Positions 8,716 to 17,554 of a stretch of DNA of 64,000 nucleotides are shown here, piece after piece. Origin of the DNA: Serinibacter arcticus (GTDB lineage Bacteria > Actinomycetota > Actinomycetes > Actinomycetales > Beutenbergiaceae). The number at the start of each line of letters is the position of its first letter. Positions within the stretch are counted from its first letter, which is position 1. The translations under genes were made by a program, and so were the position numbers. The stretch lies in the NCBI RefSeq assembly GCF_003121705.1, contig NZ_PYHR01000002.1, positions 310,001 to 374,000 on the forward strand. Direction: 5' to 3'. Below the pieces are notes generated by a model that did no database searches, was not told where the DNA came from, and saw nothing but the letters and a program-made list of their open reading frames with translations.

Positions 8716-10797
8716 GTGCGCGTGATGGGAATCGAGACGGAGTACGGGATCCTCGGCGGCGAGGGGGCGAGGCAGAACCCGATGGCGCTGTCGGCGCTCG
8801 TCGTGGCCGCCTACGCCCAGGCGGTGCCCCGTCCGGGGCGGACCCGCTGGAGCTACGAGAGCGAGGACCCGCTGTCGGACGCGCGGGGCTGGCGGATCGA
8901 CAGGGCCGCGGCCCACCCGAGCCAGCTGACCGACGTCGGGCGCTCCGACGAGCCGGAGCCGGACGACGACGGCGACGCGCCCCTGCGCGTGACGCTCACC
9001 CGGCGGCGGCGTCCGGTCTCACCCGAGCGCGACGACCCCGCCGCGACCAACGTGCTGCTGACGAACGGCGCGCGCCTGTACGTCGACCACGCCCACCCGG
9101 AGTACTCCAGCCCCGAGGTCCTCACCGCGCGGGACGCCGTCGCGTGGGACCGGGCTGGCGAGCGGGTGATGCTCGAGGCGGTGCGGACGCTCGCGGCGTC
9201 GCCGCACACGCCGGACGTCCATCTCTACAAGAACAACGTCGACGGCAAGGGTGCCAGCTACGGCACCCACGAGAACTACCTCGTGGACCGGGCCGTGCCG
9301 TTCGGCGACATCGTCGACTACCTCACGGCGTTCCTCGTGACGCGGACGATCATGGTCGGGTCCGGCCGCGTGGGGCTCGGGGTCTCCGGCGAGATTCCGG
9401 GCTTCCAGCTCTCCCAGCGCGCCGACTACATGGAGGCGGAGGTCGGGCTCGAGACGACGCTGCGTCGTCCGATCATCAACACGCGCGACGAGCCGCACGC
9501 CGATCCCGGGCGGTTCCGCCGGCTGCACGTGATCATCGGCGACGCCAACTGCTTCGAGACGGCGACCTACCTCAAGCTCGGCACGACCTCGCTCGTGCTC
9601 AGCGTGCTCGAAGCCGCCCAGCGCGGGGCGCAGATCCCGCTGTCGTGGGAGGCCGCGCACCTGGCCGATCCGGTCGCCTCGGTGCAGACCGTCAGTCGGG
9701 ACCTGTCGCTCACGGCCGAGCTCGACACCGCTGGCGACGGCGTCCCGCTCACGGCGCTGCAGATCCAGCGGTACTACGCCGCGGGGGTGCGCGAGGTGCT
9801 GGGGGACGACCTCACCGAGGACGACGCCGCCGTGCTCGCCGCGTGGGAGCGCACCCTGGACCTGCTCGAGCACGACCACGACACCGCGGCGCGCGAGGTG
9901 GAGTGGCTCGCGAAGCTGCGGGTGCTGGAGGGGCTGCGGGAGCGGCACCACCTCGCGTGGGACCACGCGAAGCTCGCCGCGCTCGACCTGCAGTGGTCCG
10001 ACGTCCGGCCCGAGCGCGGGATCTGCGCCCGGCTGCGGGCGTCCGGTGGCGTCGCGACCGTCGTCCCGCCCGACGAGGTCGAGCGCGCGGTCACGCATCC
10101 GCCCACCGACACGCGTGCGTGGTTCCGGGGTGAGGCGCTGCGCCGCTACCCGGAGGCCGTGGCCGCGGCCGGGTGGGACGGCGTCGTGCTCGACGTCCCG
10201 GGGGAGCCGACGCTGGTGCGGGTGCCGATGCCGGACCCGCGCCGCGGGACGCAGGCGCTCATGGGCGCGCTGCTCGACCGCCACCCCACGGCGGCGACGC
10301 TGGTGGCAGAGCTCGGCGGGGCGGCCCGGGCCGCGCGTCGCGCTGACCCGCCCCGCTGGCCGCACCCCCGCCGTCGCCACCCCACCCCACCAGGGGGCAC
10401 TTGCCGCCCCTCGAGGGGGTACTTCCTGCCCCTCGAGGGGGTACTTCGTGCCTCTCGTGGGGGTAGTTCTCGCCGCTCCCGGGGGTACTTCCCGCCTCTT
10501 GCGGGGGTACTTCGTGCCTCTCGTGGGGGTAGTTCTCGCCGCTCGCGGGGGTCCTTCCGGTCCCTCGAGGGGATAGTTGCGGACGCACTCGGGGGCGATT
10601 CCCGACGGCGGAGCCGCGCGATCGCCGTCGTGCCAACGACGCCCATCACCCCCGGGCAGGACAGCAACAACCCCCTCGAGGGACCGGAAAGACCCCCTCG
10701 AGGGACAACAAGTACCCCCTGGAGGGACAACAAGTACCCCCTGGAGGGTCAGGAAGTACCCCCTCAAGGGTGGGGGCCGGGCGGGGCCGCGCGCTGA
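8716..10797 (+). CDS. dop: Pup deamidase/depupylase Dop with repeat-encoded C-terminal extension
   Basis: Converts the C-terminal Gln of Pup to Glu and removes Pup from substrates. It has a glutamine-synthetase-like fold: nucleotide-binding GIETEYG at residues 5-11 and the catalytic segment RLYVDHAHPEYSSPE with Asp124. The region at about residues 50-110 corresponds to the Dop-specific loop absent from PafA; here it is long, acidic then basic (EPDDDGD, TRRRRP). The conserved domain ends near residue 535 (LVAELGG). The frame then runs on without a stop to 10797 through the 22-bp repeat arrays, encoding Arg/Gly/Ser-rich sequence with a 22-residue period. That tail is atypical of Dop and may reflect loss of the native stop. 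Confidence 0.93.
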   Translation: MRVMGIETEYGILGGEGARQNPMALSALVVAAYAQAVPRPGRTRWSYESEDPLSDARGWRIDRAAAHPSQLTDVGRSDEPEPDDDGDAPLRVTLTRRRRPVSPERDDPAATNVLLTNGARLYVDHAHPEYSSPEVLTARDAVAWDRAGERVMLEAVRTLAASPHTPDVHLYKNNVDGKGASYGTHENYLVDRAVPFGDIVDYLTAFLVTRTIMVGSGRVGLGVSGEIPGFQLSQRADYMEAEVGLETTLRRPIINTRDEPHADPGRFRRLHVIIGDANCFETATYLKLGTTSLVLSVLEAAQRGAQIPLSWEAAHLADPVASVQTVSRDLSLTAELDTAGDGVPLTALQIQRYYAAGVREVLGDDLTEDDAAVLAAWERTLDLLEHDHDTAAREVEWLAKLRVLEGLRERHHLAWDHAKLAALDLQWSDVRPERGICARLRASGGVATVVPPDEVERAVTHPPTDTRAWFRGEALRRYPEAVAAAGWDGVVLDVPGEPTLVRVPMPDPRRGTQALMGALLDRHPTAATLVAELGGAARAARRADPPRWPHPRRRHPTPPGGTCRPSRGYFLPLEGVLRASRGGSSRRSRGYFPPLAGVLRASRGGSSRRSRGSFRSLEGIVADALGGDSRRRSRAIAVVPTTPITPGQDSNNPLEGPERPPRGTTSTPWRDNKYPLEGQEVPPQGWGPGGAAR
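10387..10606 (+). repeat. Tandem array of ten 22-bp units (forward orientation)
   Basis: Ten units, each exactly 22 bp, begin at 10387, 10409, 10431 and so on to 10585. The consensus is NCTCGNGGGGGTA followed by STTCNNGCC. Units 4 and 7 (10453-10474, 10519-10540) are identical, and units 3-5 match units 6-8, showing a 66-bp internal duplication. Unit 1 and units 8-10 are more degenerate. The array starts inside the dop reading frame and has no spacers, so it is not a CRISPR. Confidence 0.9.
10626..10641. repeat. Small inverted repeat in the centre of the dop-pup element
   Basis: CGTCGT-GCCA-ACGACG sits in the 52-bp gap between the forward and reverse arrays. The 15 bases at 10636-10650 match the hairpin arm at 60851-60865 at 14 of 15 positions, linking this locus to the repeat-hairpin module seen elsewhere. 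Confidence 0.5.
10659..10768 (-). repeat. Tandem array of five 22-bp units (reverse orientation)
   Basis: Five contiguous 22-bp units (10659, 10681, 10703, 10725, 10747) are the reverse complement of the left-hand unit. Read on the minus strand they again show CCTCGAGGGGGT and TACTTC-type cores. Two units (10703-10746) are identical. With the left array they form a large head-to-head inverted repeat between dop and pup. Confidence 0.9.
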
Positions 10798-10821
10798 CCC
10801 GCCGTGCGGCCGGGCCCGGCA

Positions 10822-10827
10822 TAGGAT
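10822..10827 (+). promoter_or_regulatory. Putative -10 (TAGGAT) of pup-prcBA-pafA
   Basis: TAGGAT lies just after the dop stop and about 27 nt before GTG 10855, leaving a short leader that contains the GAGGAGGAG ribosome-binding site (10841-10849). It would let pup be expressed apart from dop. No clear -35 element is seen. Confidence 0.45.
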
Positions 10828-10854
10828 CGGGGTGTCAATCGAGGAGGAGTACCC

Positions 10855-11043
10855 GTGGCGACGTCACAGCAGCACAGCACCCCGCGTGGACCCGAGGGCG
10901 ACGGCGAGGGCGCGCCCCCCGTCCCCACCGCCCCCGCCGCCTCGACCCAGGCGGTCGACGACCTGCTCGACGAGATCGACGACGTCCTGGAGACCAACGC
11001 CGAGTCCTTCGTGCGCGGGTTCGTCCAGAAGGGCGGCCAGTGA
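10855..11043 (+). CDS. pup: Prokaryotic ubiquitin-like protein Pup
   Basis: Small, disordered protein modifier of 62 residues. It ends in VQKGGQ, so Dop must deamidate the terminal Gln before PafA can ligate it to lysines. The central helix that binds the Mpa coiled coil is recognisable (AVDDLLDEIDDVLETNAES). The N-terminal half is Gly/Pro/Ser rich. GTG 10855 follows an unusually strong GAGGAGGAG ribosome-binding site, consistent with high expression. Its stop overlaps the prcB start (GTGA). Confidence 0.97.
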   Translation: MATSQQHSTPRGPEGDGEGAPPVPTAPAASTQAVDDLLDEIDDVLETNAESFVRGFVQKGGQ

Positions 11044-11873
11044 GTCGCGGCCCCGCCGCGTCCCTGGGCTCGCCGTCCTCGCCGCGGCTGCCTGACGCCT
11101 ACCTCGCCGCCGGGACGTCCTCGTTCGTCGACTTCGTGGGCGAGGTGGCGCCCGAGCTGCTCGCCGCTCGCCACGCCGGCGGCGGCGAGCTCGAGCAGGC
11201 GCACGCGACCACGATCGTCGCCCTGAGCTACCCGGGCGGCGTCGTGATGTCGGGGGACCGACGCGCGACGTCGGGCACCTACATCGCCCACCGCGAGATC
11301 GAGAAGGTCTTCGAGGCCGACTCCACCTCGGCGATCGGCATCGCCGGCGCCGCCGGGATCGGCCTCGACCTCGTCAGGCTGTTCCAGCTCGAGCTCGAGC
11401 ACTACGAGAAGCTCGAGGGCACGCCGCTGTCGCTCGAGGGCAAGGCCAACCGGCTCGCGCGCCTCGTCCGCGCCAACCTGCCGCTCGCGACCCAGGGCCT
11501 GGCCGCGATCCCGCTCTTCTGCGGGTTCGACGCCGTCACGCAGGCCGCGCGGCTGTACTCCTACGACGTCGTCGGCGGGCGGTACGAGGAGCGCCACTTC
11601 CACTCGATCGGCTCCGGCTCGATGTTCGCCCGCGGCAGCCTGAAGAACCTCTGGCACTCCGCGCTCACCGAGACCGAGGCGATCGAGGTCGCCGTCGCCT
11701 CGCTGCTGGACGCGGCCGACGACGACTCCGCGACCGGCGGGGTCGACCTCGTGCGCGGCATCTTCCCTGTCGTCGCCCGCATCGATGCGAGCGGCTACCG
11801 ACGGATCGACGACGGCGAGCTCGCCACCCACGTCGGCCGCATCCTGGCGCTGCGCGCAGAGGCGAGGAGGTGA
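11040..11873 (+). CDS. prcB: Proteasome beta subunit PrcB
   Basis: Catalytic subunit of the 20S core. It is made with a propeptide of about 56 residues, cleaved so that Thr57 (first Thr of TTIVALSYPGGVVM) becomes the N-terminal nucleophile. Further conserved elements are SGDRRATSG and AGAAGIGLDLVRLFQLELEHYEK. Length is 277 residues, normal for actinobacteria. GTG 11040 overlaps the pup stop by four bases (GTGA), so translation is probably coupled to pup; no separate ribosome-binding site is needed. Confidence 0.96.
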   Translation: MSRGPAASLGSPSSPRLPDAYLAAGTSSFVDFVGEVAPELLAARHAGGGELEQAHATTIVALSYPGGVVMSGDRRATSGTYIAHREIEKVFEADSTSAIGIAGAAGIGLDLVRLFQLELEHYEKLEGTPLSLEGKANRLARLVRANLPLATQGLAAIPLFCGFDAVTQAARLYSYDVVGGRYEERHFHSIGSGSMFARGSLKNLWHSALTETEAIEVAVASLLDAADDDSATGGVDLVRGIFPVVARIDASGYRRIDDGELATHVGRILALRAEARR

Positions 11874-11877
11874 CCGC

Positions 11878-12591
11878 ATGAGCATGCCGTTCTACGTCTC
11901 GCCCGAGCAGGTGATGAAGGACCGGGCCGACTACGCGCGCAAGGGCATCGCCCGCGGTCGCGCCGTCGTCGTGATGACCTTCGCCGACGGCATCCTGTTC
12001 GCCACCCACAACCCCTCCCGCGCGCTGCACAAGGTCGGCGAGATCTACGACCGCATCGCGTTCGCCGCCGTGGGCAAGTACCACGAGTTCGAGTCGCTGC
12101 GCGTGGCCGGGATCCGCTACGCCGACCTGCGCGGCTACGCCTACGACCGCGCGGACGTCAGCGTCCACGGCCTGGCCAACTCCTACGCGCAGACGCTCGG
12201 GTCGATCTTCACGGCCGACGCGAAGCCGTACGAGGTCGAGCTCGTCGTGGCCGAGGTCGCACCCGACCCCGACGGTGACCAGATCTACCGGCTCTCCTTC
12301 GACGGCTCGCTGGCCGAGGAGACGCACCACGTCGTGATCGGCGGTCAGGCGGAGACCCGCCACCAGATCGTCTCCGACGCCTGGCAACCCGGCATGGACC
12401 TGGCGCAGGCGCTCAGCCTCGCGCTGGCCGCGCTCGAGCATCGCGAGGACGGGCTGACCGTGCCCATCGACCCCACCCAGCTCGAGGCAGCCGTGCTGGA
12501 CCGGTCGCGCGGCCGCCGCGCGTTCCGTCGTCTCGTCGCGTCGCAGCACCTGCGCGGCACGCACCCCGCCGGCGAGGCCCTCGATGGCTGA
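11878..12591 (+). CDS. prcA: Proteasome alpha subunit PrcA
   Basis: Non-catalytic ring subunit that gates the 20S proteasome and docks the Mpa hexamer. The 237-residue protein starts [16 protein letters not shown] and has ARKGIARGR before the first strand, as in PrcA of mycobacteria and streptomycetes. ATG 11878 is chosen because GAGGAGG at 11864-11870 is a good ribosome-binding site; ATG 11884 (MPFYVSPEQ) is in the same frame. The gene begins 4 nt after prcB and overlaps pafA by 8 bp. Confidence 0.96.
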   Translation: MSMPFYVSPEQVMKDRADYARKGIARGRAVVVMTFADGILFATHNPSRALHKVGEIYDRIAFAAVGKYHEFESLRVAGIRYADLRGYAYDRADVSVHGLANSYAQTLGSIFTADAKPYEVELVVAEVAPDPDGDQIYRLSFDGSLAEETHHVVIGGQAETRHQIVSDAWQPGMDLAQALSLALAALEHREDGLTVPIDPTQLEAAVLDRSRGRRAFRRLVASQHLRGTHPAGEALDG

Positions 12592-13969
12592 GCACGACGT
12601 CGCCACGCGGCGCATCTTCGGGCTCGAGACCGAGTACGGCATCACCTGCGCGGCCCCCGACGGCCGCGCGATGGGGGCGGACGAGGCGGCGCGCTACCTG
12701 TTCCGCACCGTTGTGGCGTGGGGACGCTCGAGCAACGTCTTCCTGCGCAACGGGGCCCGGCTCTACCTCGACGTCGGCAGCCACCCCGAGTACGCCACGG
12801 CCGAGTGCGACGACATCCGGCAGGCGGTGATCCAGGACGCCGCCGGGGTGCGCATCCTCGAGGACCTCCTCACCGACGCGCAGCAGCGCATGACGGCGGA
12901 GGGTCTGCCCGGCCGGCTGCACCTCCTGCGCAACAACGTCGACTCGCACGGCAACTCCTTCGGCTGCCACGAGAACTACCTCATCCGCCGTCGCTCCGAC
13001 TTCGCGCGGACGGCCGACGTGCTCATCCCGTTCTTCGTCACGCGCCAGATCCTCACCGGGGCCGGCCACGTGCTCGACGGTCCGCGCGGCGCCCGGTTCT
13101 GCTTCTCCCAGCGCGCCGACCACATCTGGGAGACCGTCTCCTCGGCCACCACCCGCTCGCGCCCGATCATCAACACGCGCGACGAGCCGCACGCGGACGC
13201 CGACACCTACCGCCGGCTGCACGTGATCGTCGGCGACTCGAACATGGCCGAGCCGACCACGATGCTCAAGCTCGGCACGACCGACCTCGTCCTGCGGATG
13301 CTCGAAAACGGTGTGCACCTGCGCGACGTCGCCCTGGAGAACCCCGTGCGGGCGATCCGCGACATCAGCCACGACCTCACGGGTCGCGCGCCGATCACGC
13401 GCAGCTCCGGCGCCGTGACGACGGCGATCGACGTCCAGGCCGAGCTGCTCGCCCGCGCCCAGGAGTTCGTCGCGGCCACGAATGACACCTCCGAGACCAC
13501 CGCCTGGGTGCTGGACCTGTGGGAGCGCGGGATCACCGCCGTCGCGGACGGCAACCACGCGCTCGTGGACACCGAGCTCGACTGGGCGATCAAGGAGCGG
13601 CTCCTCCAGCGCTACCAGGAGCGCCAGGGCGTCGGCCTCACCGATCCGCGCATCGCGCGACTCCTGCTCGCCTACCACGACGTCTCACGCACCGACGGGC
13701 TGCTGGCGTCGATGACGGCGAAGGGGCTCGTCACGCGCGTGACCACCGAGGATGAGGTCGTCGAGGCCACCGAGCGCCCCCCCGCCACCACGCGTGCCCG
13801 ACTGCGCGGCGAGTTCGTGCGCGCGGCCCAGGAGGCCCGCCGCGACCACACCGTCGACTGGGTGCACCTCAAGCTCAACGACGCCGCGCAGCGCACCGTG
13901 CTGTGCTCCGACCCGTTCCGCTCGCACGACGAGCGCGTGGACCGTCTGATCGCGAGCATGCGCTCGTGA
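12584..13969 (+). CDS. pafA: Pup-protein ligase PafA
   Basis: Ligates the gamma-carboxylate of deamidated Pup to substrate lysines using ATP. It is a paralogue of Dop with the same glutamine-synthetase-like fold: [10 protein letters not shown] near residue 11 and the catalytic segment [16 protein letters not shown] with Asp63. Unlike Dop it lacks the long insert between these motifs. Conserved [10 protein letters not shown] and [13 protein letters not shown] are shared by both enzymes. Length is 461 residues, as usual. It is followed by an FKBP-like gene rather than the pafBC regulators often found downstream. Confidence 0.96.
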   Translation: MAEHDVATRRIFGLETEYGITCAAPDGRAMGADEAARYLFRTVVAWGRSSNVFLRNGARLYLDVGSHPEYATAECDDIRQAVIQDAAGVRILEDLLTDAQQRMTAEGLPGRLHLLRNNVDSHGNSFGCHENYLIRRRSDFARTADVLIPFFVTRQILTGAGHVLDGPRGARFCFSQRADHIWETVSSATTRSRPIINTRDEPHADADTYRRLHVIVGDSNMAEPTTMLKLGTTDLVLRMLENGVHLRDVALENPVRAIRDISHDLTGRAPITRSSGAVTTAIDVQAELLARAQEFVAATNDTSETTAWVLDLWERGITAVADGNHALVDTELDWAIKERLLQRYQERQGVGLTDPRIARLLLAYHDVSRTDGLLASMTAKGLVTRVTTEDEVVEATERPPATTRARLRGEFVRAAQEARRDHTVDWVHLKLNDAAQRTVLCSDPFRSHDERVDRLIASMRS

Positions 13970-14934
13970 TCGGGCTCGCCCGCGGTTCCCGACGGCGGTC
14001 GCTCGCCGGCGCCGCCACGGCGGCCCTGCTCGTGGTCGGCCTGGTCGCCGGCTGCCAGGAGGAGGCGCCCGTGCCGGAGACGCCGCAGCCCACGATCGAG
14101 GTCGCGGGCGACTTCGGGGTGCGCCCGACCATCACGGTCCCCGAGGGGCTGACGGTCGCCGAGACGAGCTCCGCCGTCCTCATCCCCGGTGACGGCCCGG
14201 TCGTCGCGGAGGGCGGGGGCCTGCTGCTCGACTACGTGGCGCTCGACGTCGTCACCGGCGAGACCGTGGCCGACACGTTCCCGACGCTGCCCGAGATCCG
14301 GAGCCTCACCGTCGACTCGCTCGGCGCGCCGCTCTACGAGCTGCTCGAGGGGGTCTCGGTCGGGACCCGGATCGAGCGCGTCGAGCTGGGGACCGCCGCC
14401 CGCCCCAACCCGCACGTGCTCGTCGTGGATGTCCTCCCCGTTCGCGCGACCGGGCAGGCCCGCGAGCCCGAGGCCGGGTTCCCCACGGTGACCCTCGACG
14501 ACACCGGCGCCCCGACGGTCGCGGTCCCGGCGGAGCCGGCACCGACCTCCGCGCGGTTCGCCGTGCTCGTCAAGGGCGACGGGCCGCAGGTCGCGACGGA
14601 CCAGTCGCTCGTGCTGCAGCTCACCGCCGTGCGGTGGACCGACGGCGCCGTGGTCGACACCACCTGGGGGAGCGGCGCGCGCGCCGTCGCCCTGAGCGAC
14701 CTCGGCGAGGCGCTGCGCGGTGCGTTGCTCGAGCAGACGGTCGGCTCCCAGGTCCTCGTCGTCGCCCCGCCGGCGGACGGAGCGGCGGGCGACACCCTCG
14801 TCTACGTCGTCGACATCCTGGCGACGGCCGACATCGCGGTGGACCCGGCGGGGACGGAGGGGCTCGTCCCCACCCCGTCCGAGTCGGCCGGCGCCGTGGA
14901 GCGTCCCACGGACCCGCCGCCCGCGACCGAGTAG
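13966..14934 (+). CDS. FKBP-type peptidyl-prolyl isomerase-like lipoprotein
   Basis: Predicted exported lipoprotein of 322 residues: basic start (GSRRRS), hydrophobic core and lipobox LVAGC with Cys30. Two FKBP-like domains can be traced. One spans about residues 65-155 ([20 protein letters not shown], then [12 protein letters not shown]). The other spans about residues 190-300 ([20 protein letters not shown], then [13 protein letters not shown]). Both keep the FKBP pattern of a G-x-G-P strand and a V-G-S/T turn, but I cannot confirm the catalytic pocket. GTG 13966 overlaps the pafA stop by four bases. Proteasome-linked function is only suggested by position. Confidence 0.8.
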   Translation: MIGLARGSRRRSLAGAATAALLVVGLVAGCQEEAPVPETPQPTIEVAGDFGVRPTITVPEGLTVAETSSAVLIPGDGPVVAEGGGLLLDYVALDVVTGETVADTFPTLPEIRSLTVDSLGAPLYELLEGVSVGTRIERVELGTAARPNPHVLVVDVLPVRATGQAREPEAGFPTVTLDDTGAPTVAVPAEPAPTSARFAVLVKGDGPQVATDQSLVLQLTAVRWTDGAVVDTTWGSGARAVALSDLGEALRGALLEQTVGSQVLVVAPPADGAAGDTLVYVVDILATADIAVDPAGTEGLVPTPSESAGAVERPTDPPPATE

Positions 14935-14960
14935 CGCCGGATCCACACCGACGGCGGACG

Positions 14961-14966
14961 TAGGGT
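14961..14966 (+). promoter_or_regulatory. -10 hexamer TAGGGT of hisF
   Basis: TAGGGT ends 6 nt before ATG 14973 with no ribosome-binding site, so a leaderless hisF transcript is inferred. Confidence 0.55.
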
Positions 14967-14972
14967 TGGACC

Positions 14973-15743
14973 ATGCCCGTTGCTCTGCGTGTCGTGCCCT
15001 GCCTGGACGTCGACGCCGGACGCGTCGTCAAGGGCGTGAGGTTCGCGGGTCTGCGCGACGCCGGTGACCCCGTCGAGCTGGCGCGTCGCTACGACGCCGA
15101 GGGCGCCGACGAGATCACCTTCCTCGACGTGAGCGCCTCCACCTCCGGCCGCGCCACCACGCTGGAGACCGTCACCGCCGCCGCGGAGCAGATCTTCGTC
15201 CCGCTCACCGTCGGCGGTGGCGTGCGCAGCGCGAGCGACGTCGAGGCGCTGCTGCGCGCCGGCGCCGACAAGGTCGGCGTCAACACCGCGGCCATCGCGC
15301 GCCCGGAGCTCATCGGTGAGATCACGCGTCGGTTCGGCAACCAGGTGCTCGTCGTCTCCGTCGACGCCCGGCGCTGCCCGCCCGGCGTCGAGACGGCCTC
15401 GGGCTACGAGGTGACCACTCACGGCGGCCGTCGCGGCACCGGCATCGACGCCGTGGCGTGGGCCGCCGAGGCGGCCGACCGCGGCGCCGGCGAGGTGCTC
15501 CTGAACTCCATCGACGCCGACGGCACCAAGGACGGCTTCGACATCGCGATGCTCACCGCCGTGCGCGCCGCCGTCGACGTCCCGCTGGTCGCGAGCGGGG
15601 GAGCGGGCACGACGCAGGACTTCGTCGCCGCGGCGGCCACCGGCGCCGACGCCGTGCTCGCCGCGAGCGTCTTCCACTTCGGCACGCTGAGCATCGGCGC
15701 GGTCAAGGACGCTCTGCGTGGCGCGGGCCACGTGGTCCGGTGA
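14973..15743 (+). CDS. hisF: Imidazole glycerol phosphate synthase cyclase subunit HisF
   Basis: Cyclase subunit that uses ammonia from HisH to convert PRFAR to imidazole glycerol phosphate and AICAR, in histidine biosynthesis. It is a TIM barrel of 256 residues. The first catalytic Asp is in [13 protein letters not shown] and the second in VVSVDARR. Phosphate-binding loops are TVGGGVRS and VASGGAGT. hisH and hisA are not in the window, and hisI lies 4.3 kb downstream, so the his genes are split by an ABC exporter. The stop overlaps the next start (GTGA). Confidence 0.96.
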   Translation: MPVALRVVPCLDVDAGRVVKGVRFAGLRDAGDPVELARRYDAEGADEITFLDVSASTSGRATTLETVTAAAEQIFVPLTVGGGVRSASDVEALLRAGADKVGVNTAAIARPELIGEITRRFGNQVLVVSVDARRCPPGVETASGYEVTTHGGRRGTGIDAVAWAAEAADRGAGEVLLNSIDADGTKDGFDIAMLTAVRAAVDVPLVASGGAGTTQDFVAAAATGADAVLAASVFHFGTLSIGAVKDALRGAGHVVR

Positions 15744-17554
15744 CCGCCTCCCGCCTGCGCGGAGGTGAGCTGCGGCGGTCCTTCGCGCTCATCGGGCGTG
15801 GTCTGCGCGAGCAGAAGCGCGCCGCCACCATCGCGATCGTCGTCTCCGCCGTCTACGGGCTCGGCACCGTCGCCTCCGGCTGGCTGCTCGGCCGCGCCAC
15901 CGACGAGGTGATCGTCCCCGCGATCGGCGGTGACGGCGTCACCACGCGCGACGTCTGGCTCATGGGCGGCGCGCTGCTGCTGGTCTCCCTCGTCACCAGC
16001 GTCGCCGTCGCGCTCCGCCGCATCTACGCCGGCATGGTCGCCTACGACGTGCAGGCCGACCACCGCCGCAAGGTCACGCGGCACTACCTCCGCCTGCCCA
16101 TGTCCTGGCACCGTCGCCACCCCACCGGGCAGCTGCTCGCGCACGCGAGCTCCGACGTCGAGGCCGCGGCCGGGGTGTTCGTCCCGCTCCCGTTCGCCAT
16201 CGGTGTCCTGGTCATGCTCCTGGCCGCGAGCGGCGCGATGCTGGCCGCCAACTGGGCGCTCGGGCTCATCGGCATCGCCGTGCTGCCCGTGGTGGTCATC
16301 GCCAACGCCGTCTACCGCCGCGCCGTCTCGCCGGTGGTCCAGCAGGCGCAGGAGGAGCGTGCCCGGGTCGCCGACGCCGCGCACGCCAGCTTCGAGGCCG
16401 CGCTGGTCGTCAAGGCGCTCGGCACGTCCGACCGCGAGGAGACGGCCTTCGCGGCCGCGACCGACCGCCTGCGGGCCGCCAACACGCGGGCCGGCCGGAT
16501 CCGCGCCGTGTTCGATCCCGTGATCGACCTCGTGCCGGCCGCCGCGACGCTGCTCGTGCTCGTCGTCGGCGCCTCCCAGGTGCGCGCCGGTGCGGCCGCA
16601 CCCGGCGATGTCGTCACGGCCGCCTACCTGCTCACCGTGATGACCTTCCCGGTGCGCGCGATCGGCTTCGTCCTCGGCGAGCTGCCGCGCTCGCTGGTCG
16701 GCCACGACCGGATCTCGAGCGTCCTGGACTCCCCGGTCGACCACGACCGCCTCGGCAGTGTCGGGGCGCCGGGCGAGGCCGGCGGGGCGAGCCTCGAGCT
16801 GCGCGACGTCGGGCTCGTGGTCCAGGACACGGGCGGCCAGGCCGAGCTGCTGCGCGACGTCACGCTCTCGGTCGCCCCCGGCACGCGCGTGGCTGTCGTC
16901 GGCACGACCGGTGCGGGCAAGTCCACGCTGCTCGACGTCGTCAGCCAGCTCACGCGCCCGACCGCCGGGACGGTGGTGATCGACGGCGTGGACGCCTCCC
17001 ACCTCAGCTACGCCGAGCTCTCGCGGACCGTGGCCTACGCGGCGCAGGACGCGTTCATCTTCGACGACTCGGTACGCGGCAACGTGGCGCTCGACGCCCC
17101 GGACGTCGCGGCGCTGACCGACGACGTCGTGTGGGACGCGCTGCGCCGCGCCCGGGTCGACGACGTCGTGCGCGCCCTGCCCGACGGCCTCGAGACGATG
17201 CTGGGGGAGCGCGGCACGAGCCTGTCCGGCGGGCAGCGGCAGCGGGTCGCCATCGCGCGGGCGCTGGTCCGCGAGCCCCGCCTGCTCCTGCTGGACGACG
17301 CGACCTCCGCGCTCGACCCCGTCGTCGAGCGCGAGATCCTCACGGGCCTGGGGGCCGAGAGCGAGGGCGCGCCCACCGTGCTGATGGCCGCCTACCGCCC
17401 GGCGACCATCGCGCTCGCCGACGTCGTCGTCCACCTCGAGCGCGGCTCCGTCGTCGCCGTCGGCACGGTCGCCGAGCTCCAGGTCTCCTCGCCCGGCTTC
17501 GCGGCGCTGCTGCAGGCCTACGAGCGCGACCGCGGCCGGGAGGTCGAGGCATGA
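15740..17554 (+). CDS. ABC exporter half-transporter, subunit 1 (degenerate ATPase site)
   Basis: Fused membrane-ATPase half transporter of 604 residues with an ABC type-1 transmembrane domain (about residues 20-330). The nucleotide-binding domain has Walker [10 protein letters not shown] near residue 388, a canonical signature LSGGQRQR near 495, and Walker [13 protein letters not shown] with Asp in place of the catalytic Glu. The switch His is Tyr (AYRPAT, where most have AHRLST). Together with the next gene this forms a heterodimer with one consensus and one degenerate ATP site. The substrate is unknown. GTG 15740 overlaps the hisF stop. Confidence 0.9.
   Translation: MTASRLRGGELRRSFALIGRGLREQKRAATIAIVVSAVYGLGTVASGWLLGRATDEVIVPAIGGDGVTTRDVWLMGGALLLVSLVTSVAVALRRIYAGMVAYDVQADHRRKVTRHYLRLPMSWHRRHPTGQLLAHASSDVEAAAGVFVPLPFAIGVLVMLLAASGAMLAANWALGLIGIAVLPVVVIANAVYRRAVSPVVQQAQEERARVADAAHASFEAALVVKALGTSDREETAFAAATDRLRAANTRAGRIRAVFDPVIDLVPAAATLLVLVVGASQVRAGAAAPGDVVTAAYLLTVMTFPVRAIGFVLGELPRSLVGHDRISSVLDSPVDHDRLGSVGAPGEAGGASLELRDVGLVVQDTGGQAELLRDVTLSVAPGTRVAVVGTTGAGKSTLLDVVSQLTRPTAGTVVIDGVDASHLSYAELSRTVAYAAQDAFIFDDSVRGNVALDAPDVAALTDDVVWDALRRARVDDVVRALPDGLETMLGERGTSLSGGQRQRVAIARALVREPRLLLLDDATSALDPVVEREILTGLGAESEGAPTVLMAAYRPATIALADVVVHLERGSVVAVGTVAELQVSSPGFAALLQAYERDRGREVEA

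Noticed and set aside
10387-10606. G-quadruplex cluster
   Set aside because: G5 runs recur every 22 bp, so loops would be about 17 nt, longer than usual for stable intramolecular quadruplexes; it cannot be excluded but is not supported.
10387-10768. CRISPR array reading of the short repeats
   Set aside because: The 22-bp units are directly tandem with no unique spacers between them, and no cas genes are present.
10540-10797. The Dop tail as a new functional domain
   Set aside because: It is a translation of a nucleotide repeat with 22-bp period in a frame that merely lacks stops; no protein-level constraint is visible.
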